A stretch of DNA of 64,000 nt from assembly GCA_902827205.1 (NCBI GenBank), contig LR792634.1, positions 992,001 to 1,056,000 of the forward strand, given 5' to 3'. Positions 50,232-60,239 of the stretch are shown one piece after another. How positions within the stretch are numbered: the first letter of the stretch is position 1; every line of letters begins with the position of its first letter. The position numbers were made by a program, and so were the translations under genes. Below the pieces are notes generated by a model that was not told the DNA's origin, searched no databases, and was given only the letters and a program-made list of their open reading frames with translations. The DNA is from Methanocaldococcus lauensis. Lineage in GTDB: Archaea; AGJL01; Methanococci; Methanococcales; Methanocaldococcaceae.

Positions 50232-50894
50232 TTAACCCACCTCCATAGATTTCTTCGTTAATTCGAATAAATCTGGCCTTGCCTTTTTAACATACCATAC
50301 AACTATTGCAGTTACAACAGCCGCTGCTGGACCTGCTGTTACTAAGTGTGCGAATGCCATTGCTGGAACTGATACGGTAAATGGATATGGACAATAACCT
50401 GGCTGGATAAATGGCTGTAGTCCAAATTCAAATCCTGCAACGATTGCCGCTGCTACAATTCCAATGTAAGCTCCAATACCACTTGCTACAACATCTCCAA
50501 CCTTATCTCTTAAGAATTTGTAAGTGTAATAACCAACGAATGGTAGAACTACACCCATGTTAAAACAATTAGCCCCTAACGCTGTAATTCCCCCATCTCC
50601 AAAGAAAATTGCCTGGATAAACAATACAATGGATATTGCTATTGTTGCTACCCATGGATTATCCATTAATATGGCTATCAATGTACCTCCAACCATGTGG
50701 GCAGTAGTTCCATCTGGAACTGGAAGGTTGTACATCATTACTAAAAATGAAAATGCCGTTAATATCCCCAACAGTGGTATTTGCTTTGGATGTAACGTTT
50801 TCAATGCTTTTATCCCTCTATACCAGAAATATAGCATTATAAGATAAAAAAATGCACAGGTTATTGGTCCCAAATATCCATCTGGTATGTGCAT
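50232..50894 (-). CDS. cbiM: Cobalt transporter substrate-binding subunit CbiM
   Basis: The metal-binding S-component of CbiMNQO, 220 residues, about seven membrane segments. The invariant N-terminus MHIPDGYLGP binds Co2+ through the N-terminal amine, His2 and other His residues, which fixes the start at ATG 50894; GGTGGTAAT lies just upstream. Also seen are TAHMVGGTLIAILM and FGDGGITALGANCFNMGVVL, conserved in CbiM. Confidence 0.93.
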   Translation of the reverse strand: MHIPDGYLGPITCAFFYLIMLYFWYRGIKALKTLHPKQIPLLGILTAFSFLVMMYNLPVPDGTTAHMVGGTLIAILMDNPWVATIAISIVLFIQAIFFGDGGITALGANCFNMGVVLPFVGYYTYKFLRDKVGDVVASGIGAYIGIVAAAIVAGFEFGLQPFIQPGYCPYPFTVSVPAMAFAHLVTAGPAAAVVTAIVVWYVKKARPDLFELTKKSMEVG

Positions 50895-50954
50895 ATTACC
50901 ACCTTTTTGTCTATCTTTATTTATTATTACTAATGTTCCTTAACATCATACATA

Positions 50955-50978
50955 ATATATGTAATACTATTTAAAATT
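50955..50978. promoter_or_regulatory. Possible operator in the cbiM promoter region
   Basis: The cbiM leader around 50949-50975 contains TACAT-AATAT-ATGTA, an inverted pair of five-base arms beside TATA-like DNA. A metal- or cobamide-responsive repressor site is conceivable, but AT-rich DNA gives such motifs by chance. There is no recognisable riboswitch. The rest of 50895-51088 shows nothing. Confidence 0.2.
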
Positions 50979-51088
50979 TTTTATTTAAAGTTTGTGAATA
51001 TAAGGTTTAAAAGATTATTTTTATTTTTATTTATTGTAATGATCAAAAAGATGGAAAAATAAAATGAAATCTAAAAATGATTTTATTT

Positions 51089-52084
51089 TTAAGATTTAAT
51101 TTCTTTTTTTATAATCATTATGGCAATATAACCAAGAATCGTTGGAAATATGTATGATATTAATCTATCTAATATTGTAACTACAGCTGCTACTGAGGGA
51201 GGGATATTAAAAACTGTAAAGGAAACAATCATTACAGTATCTGCAGTACCAAAACCGCTGGGAGTTACAGATAAAACTCCTGACAATAAAGTTAAAAGAT
51301 ATACAGCTGCCACACTTAAAATTGAAACCATATATGAAATTGACAAAAATAGAATCCATAATTTTACTATATCAACTAAATACCAAACAACTGATAGTAT
51401 TATTATAGTATACGCATCTTTACCCTTTATATTTCTTAAAAATTTTAAACTATTATAGAAATCATCAATTGATTTTAATATGGTTTCTTTGTTATATGAA
51501 TATGAGGTATATTTACAAATAAATTCTGCTATTCTTATAACTACTTTAATTAGTAGTTTTTTGTTTGTTATTAAATAAATTATTACAGATGTTAGTAAAA
51601 ATAAAAAAGCCCACGATAATATTATATATTCTGTATATTTGAACCCAATAATAATAAAGTATCCAATAACAAATAATGTAAAAAACAAAAATATTGCTGA
51701 ATCTAAAACTCTCTCCACTACAACTGTTGAAAAGGCCAAACCTTTTGGAATATTTTCAAGTTTTGATAAGTAGTAGGCTCTAAATGCTTCTCCACCACTT
51801 TTCATTGATGGAGTAATATTGTTAATAAAAGTTCCCATAAGAACCAATAAAAAAATATTCTTTAAGGAGGATCTATATCCTAAAATTTTTGTAATAAATC
51901 TCCATCTAACAGCAAGAATAAGTGTAACTATCAACTGCAAAATAAACGCAAATATTATGTATATTGGATTTGCATTTAGTAAGGTTTTAATAATTTTGTC
52001 TATTCCTATATAATAGAGAATTGCAAATATAAAAAGGATGCTAATAAAAAGGGCTATATGGGACTTTGTAATTTTTATTTTCAT
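51089..52084 (-). CDS. UPF0104/LPG-synthase-like (flippase-like domain) membrane protein
   Basis: A protein of 331 residues with about eight membrane segments. The family motifs are RWRFITKILGYRSSLKNIFL, NNITPSMKSGGEAFRAYYLS and the C-terminal LSVTPSGFGTADTVMIVSFT. The family includes the flippase domain of lysyl-phosphatidylglycerol synthase; archaeal members have no known substrate. Its start overlaps the aksF stop by one base (TAATG), so the two are coupled, as in M. jannaschii (MJ1595/MJ1596, from memory). Confidence 0.8.
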   Translation of the reverse strand: MKIKITKSHIALFISILFIFAILYYIGIDKIIKTLLNANPIYIIFAFILQLIVTLILAVRWRFITKILGYRSSLKNIFLLVLMGTFINNITPSMKSGGEAFRAYYLSKLENIPKGLAFSTVVVERVLDSAIFLFFTLFVIGYFIIIGFKYTEYIILSWAFLFLLTSVIIYLITNKKLLIKVVIRIAEFICKYTSYSYNKETILKSIDDFYNSLKFLRNIKGKDAYTIIILSVVWYLVDIVKLWILFLSISYMVSILSVAAVYLLTLLSGVLSVTPSGFGTADTVMIVSFTVFNIPPSVAAVVTILDRLISYIFPTILGYIAIMIIKKEIKS

Positions 52085-53133
52085 TAATATCCCCTAATTT
52101 TATTCCTAACATATTTTAAAATTTCGTCTCCTACATCTTTTGTTTTTAAACATCCACCCAAATCAGGGGTAACCCTTTTATTCATTAAACAATATTTTAC
52201 TGCCTCTCTAATAATATCTCCTTTCTTTTTTTCACCAATGTAGTCAAAAAGCATTGCAACACTTAATATAGCAGCCATAGGATTTGCTATTCCTTTTCCA
52301 GATATGTCTGGAGCAGAACCATGAACTGGCTCAAATAAGGCTTTATTATCACCAATGTTTGCTGATGGTGCCAATCCTAAACCTCCAATTAATGCTGAAG
52401 CCTCATCTGATAAAATATCTCCAAACATATTAGTTGTTACAATAACATCGAACATATTGGGATTCTTTATTAAATACATAGATGTTGCATCGACTAAATA
52501 ATCATCTGCTTCTATTATATTCTCATAAGTCTTTTTTATAGTATTGAAAACTTCCAAAAATAAACCATCAGTAATTCTTAAAACGTTTGCCTTATGTATA
52601 CATGACACTTTTTTTCTATTATTTTTTACTGCATACTCAAATGCAAATTTTATTATTCTTTCACAGCCTTTTTTTGTTATAACTCTCTCAGCAATGGCTG
52701 TATCTTTATTCAACTTTTCTCTACCAACATATAAATCTTCTGTATTCTCTCTTATAATTACTATATCAATATTTTTAATATTTAAAAATTCATAATCTGC
52801 AATTTTTCCTATTATATGTCCTAATCCAAAGTTGTTTATTGGTCTAACATTTGCATATAAATTAAATAATTTCCTTAAAGTTATAATTGGACTTCTGTAA
52901 TTTTTAACTGTTCCAGGTTTTGGAGATGTTATAGCACCAAATAAAATAACATCCGCTTCTTTAGCCTTTTCTATAGTATCTTCTGGCAATGCATTGTTAT
53001 ATTTCTTTAAACATTCTAATCCCGCCTCTCCTTTTATTATTTCAAAATCTCCAAGTTCTTTTAATATTTTTACAGCCTCTGGGATAACCTCTTTCCCTAT
53101 TCCATCTCCTTCAATAACACACACTTTTATCAT
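52084..53133 (-). CDS. aksF: Homoisocitrate/threo-isocitrate dehydrogenase
   Basis: An isopropylmalate/isocitrate dehydrogenase-family enzyme of 349 residues: VIEGDGIGKEVIPEAVKIL, NVRPINNF, RENTEDLYVGREKL, VTTNMFGDILSDEASAL and LFEPVHGSAPDISGKGIANP. The family has LeuB and AksF forms that motifs alone do not separate cleanly. The neighbours (UPF0104 on one side, glyA and serB nearby) match the AksF locus of M. jannaschii, so I assign the 2-oxosuberate pathway of coenzyme B synthesis. LeuB is the alternative. ATG 53133 follows GGTGTAAAG. Confidence 0.82.
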   Translation of the reverse strand: MIKVCVIEGDGIGKEVIPEAVKILKELGDFEIIKGEAGLECLKKYNNALPEDTIEKAKEADVILFGAITSPKPGTVKNYRSPIITLRKLFNLYANVRPINNFGLGHIIGKIADYEFLNIKNIDIVIIRENTEDLYVGREKLNKDTAIAERVITKKGCERIIKFAFEYAVKNNRKKVSCIHKANVLRITDGLFLEVFNTIKKTYENIIEADDYLVDATSMYLIKNPNMFDVIVTTNMFGDILSDEASALIGGLGLAPSANIGDNKALFEPVHGSAPDISGKGIANPMAAILSVAMLFDYIGEKKKGDIIREAVKYCLMNKRVTPDLGGCLKTKDVGDEILKYVRNKIRGY

Positions 53134-53256
53134 CTTTACACCAAAAATATTATTAATTATTTCACATTAACTTTTAATTAAATCCTAAGTTAAATATATA
53201 ACTTGTTAGCTGTATTAACACAGACAACAAAACTACTATTTAAAAGAGGGATAATA

Positions 53257-54546
53257 ATGAAATATTCAGATATTCCAAAATTAATTAGAGAAATATCTAT
53301 GAAACAGCACGAGTGGATGAGAAAGTGCATAAAGTTAATAGCCAGTGAAAATATAACAAGTTTAGCTGTTAGAGAAGCATGTGCTACTGATTTTATGCAT
53401 AGATATGCTGAGGGATTACCTGGTAAAAGATTATATCAAGGATGTAAATATATAGATGAAGTTGAAACAATCTGTATAGAATTGGCTAAGGAGTTATTTA
53501 AAGCAGAACACGCAAATGTTCAACCAACAAGTGGAGTTGTCGCTAATTTAGCAGTATTTTTTGCTGAAACAAAACCTGGGGATAAGTTAATGGCTTTAAA
53601 TGTTCCAGATGGTGGTCATATAAGTCATTGGAAGGTTAGTGCCGCAGGAATTAGAGGATTAAAAGTGGTTAATCATCCATTTGATCCTGAAGAGATGAAT
53701 ATTGATCCTGACGCAATGATTAGGAAAATATTGGAAGAAAAACCAAAACTTATTTTATTTGGTGGCTCTTTATTTTTGTTTCCGCATCCAGTAGCTGACG
53801 CTTATGAAGCTGCTCAAGATGTAGGAGCTAAAATTGCCTATGATGGATCTCATGTTCTTGGTTTAATAGCTGGAAAACAATTCCAAGATCCATTAAGAGA
53901 AGGAGCGGATTATTTAATGGGAAGTACTCATAAAACATTTTTTGGCCCACAAGGAGGAATTATATTAACTAAAAAAGAAAATGCTGATAAAATAGATACT
54001 CATGTATTTCCAGGGGTCGTTAGTAACCACCACTTGCATCATAAAGCTGGTTTAGCCATTGCATTGGCAGAAATGTTGGAGTTTGGAGAAGATTATGCTA
54101 AACAAGTAATTAAGAATGCAAAAGCATTATCTCAGGCATTGTATGAAAGAGGATTCGATGTTTTATGTGAAGATAAAGGATTTACAGAAAGTCATCAGGT
54201 AGTAATTGATATTGAAAGTTCTCCAGACATTAAATTTTCAGCAAGTGATTTAGCTAAAATGTATGAAGAGGCAAATATTATCTTAAATAAAAACTTATTG
54301 CCTTGGGATGATGTTAATAATTCTGATAATCCAAGCGGTATTAGATTAGGAACTCAAGAATGCACAAGATTAGGTATGAAAGAAAAAGATATGGAAATAA
54401 TTGCTGAATTTATGAAAAGAATTGCAATTGATAAAGAAAAACCTGAAAAAGTAAGAGAAGATGTTATTGAATTTGCTAAAGAATTTAGTGAGATTCATTA
54501 CTCTTTTGAAAATGGTGATGGATTTAAATATTTGAAATTTTATTAA
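53257..54546 (+). CDS. glyA: Serine hydroxymethyltransferase (archaeal type)
   Basis: A PLP enzyme interconverting serine and glycine with tetrahydromethanopterin as the C1 carrier in methanogens. [57 protein letters not shown] and the PLP lysine in [19 protein letters not shown]. 429 residues from ATG 53257, which follows GAGGGATAAT; the 18-residue extension to 53203 has no ribosome binding site. Divergent from aksF. Confidence 0.93.
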   Translation: MKYSDIPKLIREISMKQHEWMRKCIKLIASENITSLAVREACATDFMHRYAEGLPGKRLYQGCKYIDEVETICIELAKELFKAEHANVQPTSGVVANLAVFFAETKPGDKLMALNVPDGGHISHWKVSAAGIRGLKVVNHPFDPEEMNIDPDAMIRKILEEKPKLILFGGSLFLFPHPVADAYEAAQDVGAKIAYDGSHVLGLIAGKQFQDPLREGADYLMGSTHKTFFGPQGGIILTKKENADKIDTHVFPGVVSNHHLHHKAGLAIALAEMLEFGEDYAKQVIKNAKALSQALYERGFDVLCEDKGFTESHQVVIDIESSPDIKFSASDLAKMYEEANIILNKNLLPWDDVNNSDNPSGIRLGTQECTRLGMKEKDMEIIAEFMKRIAIDKEKPEKVREDVIEFAKEFSEIHYSFENGDGFKYLKFY

Positions 54547-54564
54547 AATCTCCTATTAAATATT

Positions 54565-54726
54565 TTAGAGAAACATACCATAGTTCAAAAATATTTCAAT
54601 TACTATAAAAGCAACTGTTAGTCCAATAACATACTCTGGTTTTATTTTAATTTTAGAGAAGGTTTCATCCATATATCTTATTAAACCAGCACTGGTTGCT
54701 AATCCAGTTTCTTCCCTCTTACTCAT
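54565..54726 (-). CDS. secG: Preprotein translocase Sec61 beta subunit
   Basis: A 53-residue tail-anchored protein: [40 protein letters not shown], then a hydrophobic end [13 protein letters not shown]. It is the small archaeal Sec61 beta/SecG subunit of the SecYE translocon in the plasma membrane, nearly the same as the M. jannaschii protein as I remember it. ATG 54726 overlaps the coaBC stop (ATGA), so translation is coupled. Too short for standard gene calling. Confidence 0.92.
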   Translation of the reverse strand: MSKREETGLATSAGLIRYMDETFSKIKIKPEYVIGLTVAFIVIEIFLNYGMFL

Positions 54727-55922
54727 CTTTTCACCATATATTTAACTTTTTCTACAATTTTTTCTGCAACTTCTTTCTTAGTTCCAGATAATTTTTCAAT
54801 GTATGAGTTAGTTATTATATAAACTTCAATATTATCGTCACCAAAATAATATTTACTTAAATCATTGGCAATAATCATATTTAAATTATATTTATTTAAT
54901 TTTTCCTTTGCCTTTTTTATAAGTGATTCCTCATCTAAGTTGTATTCAGCCTTAAATCCTATAATTATTTTATCCTTATAGATTTTTCTCAACTCTTCTA
55001 AAACTTTTGGATTTCTTTTTAATCTTATAGTTAAATCTTTATCAGAACTTAACTTTCCATTATAACTTTCAACCGTAAAGTCAGATATTGCCGCTGAGGA
55101 AATAATTATATCAAAATCTTTACCTAACTCTATTGCCTTATTTAGCATCTCTTTTGCTGTTAAAACCTTATGAGTCTTTATATAATATGGTGGCTCTAAA
55201 CCAATTCCAGATATAACTTCTACATAAAACCCTTCTTTACAAAAAGCCTCAGCCAAAGAAACCCCCATTTTTCCAGATGACAAGTTAGAAATAACTCTAA
55301 CTTTGTCTATAAACTCAACAGTTCCTCCATTTAATATTAAAACTCTGTTTCCTTCTTTTTTTAAATTGTTCCCAACTATTTTTATTGTATAATTAACAAC
55401 ATCCTCTATATTTGCCACTTTTACCTTACCCTCTTCAAATTTTGGAGAAACTATATAAATATTTTTATTCATTTTAAGTTCATCTATATGTTTTTTAATG
55501 GCGTTATACATATTTTCATGCATTGCTGGGACTATAATTATCGGCTTATTTCCTCCTTTAAACATTAAGGATGTTGTAGTTACTATGTTATCTCCTAATC
55601 CTAAATTTATTTTTGAAATAACATTGGCTGTTGCTGGATAGATTAAAAGGCAGTCACACTCATTGTATAATTTGATATGCTCTATATCTCCAGTTATTTC
55701 TTCATAAACCTCATTACCACACCCAAACTTTAAGGCATCTTTACCAATAATTTTTTTAGTCTCTTTGGTAATTATACAATAAACTTCTGCTCCATGCCTT
55801 ATAAGCTCTCTCATTAATTTAGGGGTTTCAATCGCCGCAATTGATGAAGTAACAGCAACTAAGATTTTTTTATTTTCTAAGAGTTTTGACTTAGTTCCTT
55901 TTAAAAACTTTGTTGGATGCAT
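54723..55922 (-). CDS. coaBC: Bifunctional phosphopantothenoylcysteine decarboxylase/synthetase
   Basis: Two steps of coenzyme A synthesis. The N-terminal flavoprotein CoaC half shows [20 protein letters not shown], the catalytic His in [27 protein letters not shown] and [11 protein letters not shown]. The CoaB half shows [32 protein letters not shown] and [12 protein letters not shown]. 399 residues, normal. ATG 55922 follows AGGGAAATT. Coupled to secG downstream; a small zinc-ribbon gene ends eight bases upstream. Confidence 0.93.
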   Translation of the reverse strand: MHPTKFLKGTKSKLLENKKILVAVTSSIAAIETPKLMRELIRHGAEVYCIITKETKKIIGKDALKFGCGNEVYEEITGDIEHIKLYNECDCLLIYPATANVISKINLGLGDNIVTTTSLMFKGGNKPIIIVPAMHENMYNAIKKHIDELKMNKNIYIVSPKFEEGKVKVANIEDVVNYTIKIVGNNLKKEGNRVLILNGGTVEFIDKVRVISNLSSGKMGVSLAEAFCKEGFYVEVISGIGLEPPYYIKTHKVLTAKEMLNKAIELGKDFDIIISSAAISDFTVESYNGKLSSDKDLTIRLKRNPKVLEELRKIYKDKIIIGFKAEYNLDEESLIKKAKEKLNKYNLNMIIANDLSKYYFGDDNIEVYIITNSYIEKLSGTKKEVAEKIVEKVKYMVKR

Positions 55923-55929
55923 AATTTCC

Positions 55930-56085
55930 CTATTTGTTTTTTATTTTTATAATGATTTTACAGTTTGGGCAAATTACCCTTTTCCCAACACAGTTAAATG
56001 TATGAAAACACTTAGGGCATTTTACTTTTTTTATAAAATCCTCTAATTTGTTTAAATCAATTATTATAAATTTTTCAATATTCAT
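55930..56085 (-). CDS. Small zinc-ribbon protein
   Basis: A 51-residue gene starting ATG 56085 behind GTGAG: MNIEKFIIIDLNKLEDFIKK, then KCPKCFHTFNCVGKRVICPN with a final CPNCKIIIKIKNK. Two CPxC pairs make a single zinc ribbon. It lies between nadX and coaBC on the same strand with gaps of 17 and 7 bases, so it belongs to their operon. Function unknown; a nucleic acid- or protein-binding role is usual for such ribbons. Confidence 0.75.
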   Translation of the reverse strand: MNIEKFIIIDLNKLEDFIKKVKCPKCFHTFNCVGKRVICPNCKIIIKIKNK

Positions 56086-56102
56086 AATCTCACTTTAATA
56101 TT

Positions 56103-56906
56103 TTAAGTTCCTATCTTTACAGATTCAGATAAATCTCTAATTAATCTAACTGCGGAATATGCCGCCAATGCAGAAGTTTTTGGATTTTCCTCAAAAGGAA
56201 CGTTTTCAACACAAACTTTTAATTTACCAATTGAGCTCTCAACTAATATCTCGTGCCTATTTAACTTTGCATTAGGATCAGCGACAATAACAACCTTTGC
56301 TGGATACTCAGATACTATGGATAAAGTTACAGAAACATTTATGTTCATAGGAAATTTCTTTATTGCTTCAAAAACATCTCCTTCAAAGACAACAATAGAA
56401 TTTTTTATACTACTTATGTCATAGCCGAGATTTTTTAATGAATCTTCTAATGCTTTGATTGGCTTTACAGTTTTCAATACAACTTTATATATTTCTCCCA
56501 ACCTTAAGGCTTTTATAGCATCTAAACCTCCAATAGCTCCAGAGGGAATATATATCTTTCTACCAATCTTTTTAGCCAAATTTTTAAGTTTTAAAAATAA
56601 ATCTTTATCTACTAACGCTCCAACGCTCATTATTAAAACATCTTTGTTATTTATTAATGATTTTGTAGCTACTTCTTCTACTGCCTTTACTGAGGCACAT
56701 TCTACAACTAAATCTAAATCTTCATTAACTAACTCATCTATACTTTTGCAAATCTTAGCCCCAGTAAGTTCTGAAAGTTTTTTAGATTTCTCTAAATTTC
56801 TATCATACACAGCAATTATTTTAGCGTTTTTTATAGTTCCATCTACAACTTTCTTTGAAATAAAACTACCAATAACACCACAGCCAACTATTCCTATTTT
56901 ATACAT
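56103..56906 (-). CDS. nadX: L-aspartate dehydrogenase
   Basis: Makes iminoaspartate for NAD synthesis in place of aspartate oxidase. Rossmann motif KIGIVGCGVIGSFISKKVV, VVECASVKAVEEVATKSL, MSVGALVDKDLFLKL, then IYIPSGAIGGLDAIKALRLG with the substrate site, and ADPNAKLNRHEILVESSIGK. 267 residues from ATG 56906, behind GGAGGTGAA; the further frame to 56951 is not used. First gene of the nadX-zinc ribbon-coaBC-secG run. Confidence 0.92.
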   Translation of the reverse strand: MYKIGIVGCGVIGSFISKKVVDGTIKNAKIIAVYDRNLEKSKKLSELTGAKICKSIDELVNEDLDLVVECASVKAVEEVATKSLINNKDVLIMSVGALVDKDLFLKLKNLAKKIGRKIYIPSGAIGGLDAIKALRLGEIYKVVLKTVKPIKALEDSLKNLGYDISSIKNSIVVFEGDVFEAIKKFPMNINVSVTLSIVSEYPAKVVIVADPNAKLNRHEILVESSIGKLKVCVENVPFEENPKTSALAAYSAVRLIRDLSESVKIGT

Positions 56907-57029
56907 AGTTGTATTCACCTCCATAGTTAATAGAGAAATAGAATCTATCAAATTAAAAGTTATCTAAATATTATTTATATATTTAAATTGATAGATGTAA
57001 AGATGTATTAAAAATAAAATTTTAAAGAT

Positions 57030-57620
57030 TCATTTGAATTTTTTCAGTGATATTAGTGGAATTGCAATTAAAACCAATATCACTACTTCAAAAGGTATTG
57101 GTGCTTTTGTATTACCTGCAGTATTTGTAGTAGAGTTAGTTGTATTATTGGGTAAAGATAAAGGAATAGTTTGATTAGTTGTTAAATCCTTAGCTGATAT
57201 AATTATTCTTACTCCTCTTTTTGAAAGAACATTAATATAGGTCTTATTTTCAGTTGGTGGTTTAGTTAAATTGATATAGAAATAGCTAGAGTTAGATATT
57301 GAAACGATATACTGAAACACTCCATTATGATATCTGATTCTTTGACAGGTTGAAGCATTAGTTCCATGAGATCTAAAATAAACAGAAATATGGGTAGTAT
57401 TTCCGATTTTATAGACATTAGTGTATATATAGCTATATCCTGTCGAAAATATTTTATTGTTTGATAAATTTATAGCAGTATAATTTACATAATACTTATG
57501 ACCTCCAATTATATTAAAACTATAGGTTTCTGGAGGATTCCAATCATCAGCATATATTTGAGAAATAAAAAGAAACAACATACTTATTAAGAAATAATAG
57601 AATACTTTTTTACACCCCAT
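57030..57620 (-). CDS. Secreted, membrane-anchored glycoprotein candidate of unknown function
   Basis: A 196-residue protein with a signal peptide (YYFLISMLFLFISQIYADDW), a beta-rich ectodomain and a C-terminal membrane anchor (FEVVILVLIAIPLISLKKFK). Before the anchor is an Asn/Thr-rich stalk (LPNNTTNSTTNTAGNT). I count about eleven N-x-S/T sequons, an unusually high density that points to heavy N-glycosylation. No catalytic motif seen. ATG 57620; AT-rich upstream region shared with divergent serB. Confidence 0.6.
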   Translation of the reverse strand: MGCKKVFYYFLISMLFLFISQIYADDWNPPETYSFNIIGGHKYYVNYTAINLSNNKIFSTGYSYIYTNVYKIGNTTHISVYFRSHGTNASTCQRIRYHNGVFQYIVSISNSSYFYINLTKPPTENKTYINVLSKRGVRIIISAKDLTTNQTIPLSLPNNTTNSTTNTAGNTKAPIPFEVVILVLIAIPLISLKKFK

Positions 57621-57783
57621 AATATCCCACCTAATTTAGTTATAACTATATTTTATTCAAAATTTCTATATATAAGTATTGGATATAATGGATATATATA
57701 TATAAAAATTTGAATTAAAAGTATAAAAATTTTTATTTACTATATCGAAAAATAGCACAAAATCTTAAAATTTAGGTGGTCAA

Positions 57784-58419
57784 ATGGAAAAAAGGAAAAA
57801 ACTTATTTTATTTGACTTTGACAGCACATTAGTTAATAATGAGACGATTGATGAGATTGCAAAAGAGGCTGGAGTTGAGGAAGAAGTTAAAAAAATTACA
57901 AAAGAGGCAATGGAAGGAAAATTAAATTTTGAACAATCTTTAAGAAAAAGAGTTAGTTTGTTGAAGGATTTACCAATAGAAAAAGTTGAGAAGGCTATTG
58001 AAAAGATAACTCTAACAGAAGGGGCTGAAGAAACTATTAAGGAATTAAAGAAAAGAGGGTATATAATTGGAGTTGTTAGTGGAGGTTTTGACATAGCAGT
58101 TAATAAAATTAAAGAAAAATTAGGGTTGGATTATGCTTTTGCCAATAGATTAATAGTAAAAGATGGAAAATTAACTGGGGAAGTAGATGGAGATGTGTTA
58201 AAAGAAGATTCTAAAGGAGAAATTTTAGAGAAAATAGCAAAAATTGAGGGTATTAAATTGAAAGATACCGTTGTAGTAGGAGATGGAGCAAATGATATTA
58301 GTATGTTTAAAAAGGCTGGTTTAAAAATAGCCTTTTGTGCTAAACCTATTTTAAAGGAAAAGGCAGATATATGCATTGAAAAGAGAGATTTAAGAGAAAT
58401 TTTAAAGCATGTTAAATAA
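57784..58419 (+). CDS. serB: Phosphoserine phosphatase
   Basis: The last step of serine synthesis. A HAD hydrolase of 211 residues: nucleophile motif ILFDFDSTLVNNETIDEIA, motif II VVSGGFDIAVNKI, motif III Lys (DSKGEILEKI) and motif IV VVGDGANDISMFKKAG. Very close to the structurally known M. jannaschii enzyme (MJ1594). ATG 57784 follows AGGTGGT. It leads a plus-strand run with pyrF, frcD and radB. Confidence 0.95.
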   Translation: MEKRKKLILFDFDSTLVNNETIDEIAKEAGVEEEVKKITKEAMEGKLNFEQSLRKRVSLLKDLPIEKVEKAIEKITLTEGAEETIKELKKRGYIIGVVSGGFDIAVNKIKEKLGLDYAFANRLIVKDGKLTGEVDGDVLKEDSKGEILEKIAKIEGIKLKDTVVVGDGANDISMFKKAGLKIAFCAKPILKEKADICIEKRDLREILKHVK

Positions 58420-58438
58420 TTAAAAAAAGAGTGATAGT

Positions 58439-59092
58439 ATGCCAAAGCTAATGATAGCCTTAGATGTTTTAAATAGGGAAGAGGCATTAAAAATTGTGAA
58501 TGAAGTTAAGGATTATATTGACGCCGTAAAAGTTGGATATCCGTTAGTTTTATCTTCTGGATTGGAAATTGTTGAAGAAATAAAAAAAATATGTAATAGA
58601 GAGGTTATATGTGATTTTAAAGTTGCGGATATTCCTGAAACTAACAGAAAAATAGCAGAAATTGCCTTAAAATATGCTGATGGAATAATAGTCCATGGCT
58701 TCGTTGGAGAAGACTCTGTTAAAGCAGTCCAAGAAGTTGCTAAAAAATTAAATAAAAAGGTAATAATGGTTACTGAAATGAGCCATCCAGGGGCTATTCA
58801 ATATATGCAACCAATTGCCAATGAATTAGCAAAAATGGCTAAAAAACTTAAAGTTGATGCTATTGTTGCTCCCTCTACAAGACCAGAGAGACTCAAAGAA
58901 ATTAAGGATATCGCAAAACTTCCAGTAATGACGCCAGGAGTTGGTTATCAAGGAGGAAAAATTGAAGAAATTATTAACATTTTAGACGAAAATGACTATG
59001 TAATTGTTGGAAGAAGTATATATCAATCAGAAAATCCAAAAGATGTAGCAAAAAAATTCAAAGAAAAGCTAAATAAAAATAAAATTAAATAG
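58439..59092 (+). CDS. pyrF: Orotidine 5'-phosphate decarboxylase
   Basis: The last step of UMP synthesis. TIM barrel of 217 residues: LMIALDVLNREEALKIVNEV, the catalytic Asp-x-Lys-x2-Asp in ICDFKVADIPETNRKIAEIA, ADGIIVHGFVG, VMTPGVGYQGG and YVIVGRSIYQSENP for the phosphate site. Normal archaeal length. 20 bases after serB. Confidence 0.95.
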   Translation: MPKLMIALDVLNREEALKIVNEVKDYIDAVKVGYPLVLSSGLEIVEEIKKICNREVICDFKVADIPETNRKIAEIALKYADGIIVHGFVGEDSVKAVQEVAKKLNKKVIMVTEMSHPGAIQYMQPIANELAKMAKKLKVDAIVAPSTRPERLKEIKDIAKLPVMTPGVGYQGGKIEEIINILDENDYVIVGRSIYQSENPKDVAKKFKEKLNKNKIK

Positions 59093-59101
59093 GATGAGAA
59101 G

Positions 59102-59581
59102 ATGAAAAAAAAGAAAGATATATTAGTAGTTGGCTGTGGAAATTTGTTGTTTGGAGATGATGGATTTGGTTGTGAGGTTGTAAAAAAATTAGAGAATATT
59201 GTTCCTGAGAATGTTGAGGTTATCGATGCTGGAGCGAGTGGAGCATACTACTTAATGACTTTGGTAGATGAAAACATAAAAAAAATAATTGTAGTTGATG
59301 CTGTTGATTTTGGTCTAAAACCAGGAACATTGAAAAAGATAGATGTTGATGAACTACCAAATCTTAGAAAATACTCTTTTGATGCTCATAATGTTCCATT
59401 GGCTCCTTTTCTTAAAGAGTTACATAATAAAGGAGTAGAAGTTGTAGTTATAGGTTGTCAAGGAAAAGAATTTACAATGCCTTACATAAAGCCAGGATTG
59501 TCTAAGGAGGTTTCTGAAGCCGTAGATAAGGCAGTAGAGATGGTATTAGAGGAAATTAATAATTTTCAAAGTAAAAGGTAA
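59102..59581 (+). CDS. frcD: Coenzyme F420-reducing hydrogenase maturation protease
   Basis: A HycI/HybD-type endopeptidase of 159 residues that trims the large subunit C-terminus after nickel insertion. VVGCGNLLFGDDGFGCEVVK (Ni-sensing Asp/Glu), VIDAGASGAYYLMTLVDE, VDAVDFGLKPG and the His in SFDAHNVPLAPFLKELH. FrhD/FrcD assignment rests on family resemblance and on the pyrF-frcD-radB order known from M. jannaschii. Nine bases after pyrF. Confidence 0.88.
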   Translation: MKKKKDILVVGCGNLLFGDDGFGCEVVKKLENIVPENVEVIDAGASGAYYLMTLVDENIKKIIVVDAVDFGLKPGTLKKIDVDELPNLRKYSFDAHNVPLAPFLKELHNKGVEVVVIGCQGKEFTMPYIKPGLSKEVSEAVDKAVEMVLEEINNFQSKR

Positions 59582-59593
59582 AGGGAGATTATA

Positions 59594-60238
59594 ATGCTAA
59601 AAGAGATATTGTTGGGAAATGCTGAAAAACAGACAATAACTCAAATTTATGGTCCCCCTGGAGTTGGTAAAACAAATATTTGCATTATAAACTCAATAAA
59701 TGCAAGTAAATTTGGGAAAGTTATATATATAGACACTGAAGGTGGCTTGTCAATAGAAAGAATAAAGCAAATATCTCCAAATGATTACCAAAAAGTTTTA
59801 GAGAATATGATAATATACGATGTCTTTGATTTTTATGAGCAAGATAAAATTATACAGAAGGAAGTTCCTCTAATAGCTAAAAATGCAAGTTTAATTGTAG
59901 TTGATAACATAACTTCTTTGTATAGGTTGGAGTTAGGTAATGAGGCTAACAAAAATATTATGCTCAATAAAATGCTTGGTAATCAAGTAAAAACTTTATT
60001 AAAAATATCTAAAACCTACAACTTAGCAGTTTTAATAACAAATCAAGTTAGAGAAACTGTTAATGGCTTTGAAGCTTCTGGAGGTTCTTTATTGGAATAT
60101 TGGAGTAAATGCATAGTTAGATTAGAGAAAATTAATAGCGAAGAAAGATTGGCAATATTAGAAAAACATAGATACGCTGGTGAGGAAAAAGTTAAATTTA
60201 GAATTGTTGAAAGAGGAATAGAAATTATAGAGCAATAA
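59594..60238 (+). CDS. radB: DNA repair/recombination protein RadB
   Basis: A RecA/RadA paralogue of 214 residues without the N-terminal helix-hairpin-helix domain. Walker A IYGPPGVGKTNICIINSI, VIYIDTEGGLSIERIKQIS, Walker B LIVVDNITSLYRLEL, and the L2 region VLITNQVRETVNGFEASGGS. RadB modulates RadA-mediated recombination. ATG 59594 follows GGGAGATT. Convergent with comA, one base apart. Confidence 0.93.
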   Translation: MLKEILLGNAEKQTITQIYGPPGVGKTNICIINSINASKFGKVIYIDTEGGLSIERIKQISPNDYQKVLENMIIYDVFDFYEQDKIIQKEVPLIAKNASLIVVDNITSLYRLELGNEANKNIMLNKMLGNQVKTLLKISKTYNLAVLITNQVRETVNGFEASGGSLLEYWSKCIVRLEKINSEERLAILEKHRYAGEEKVKFRIVERGIEIIEQ

Positions 60239-60239
60239 A

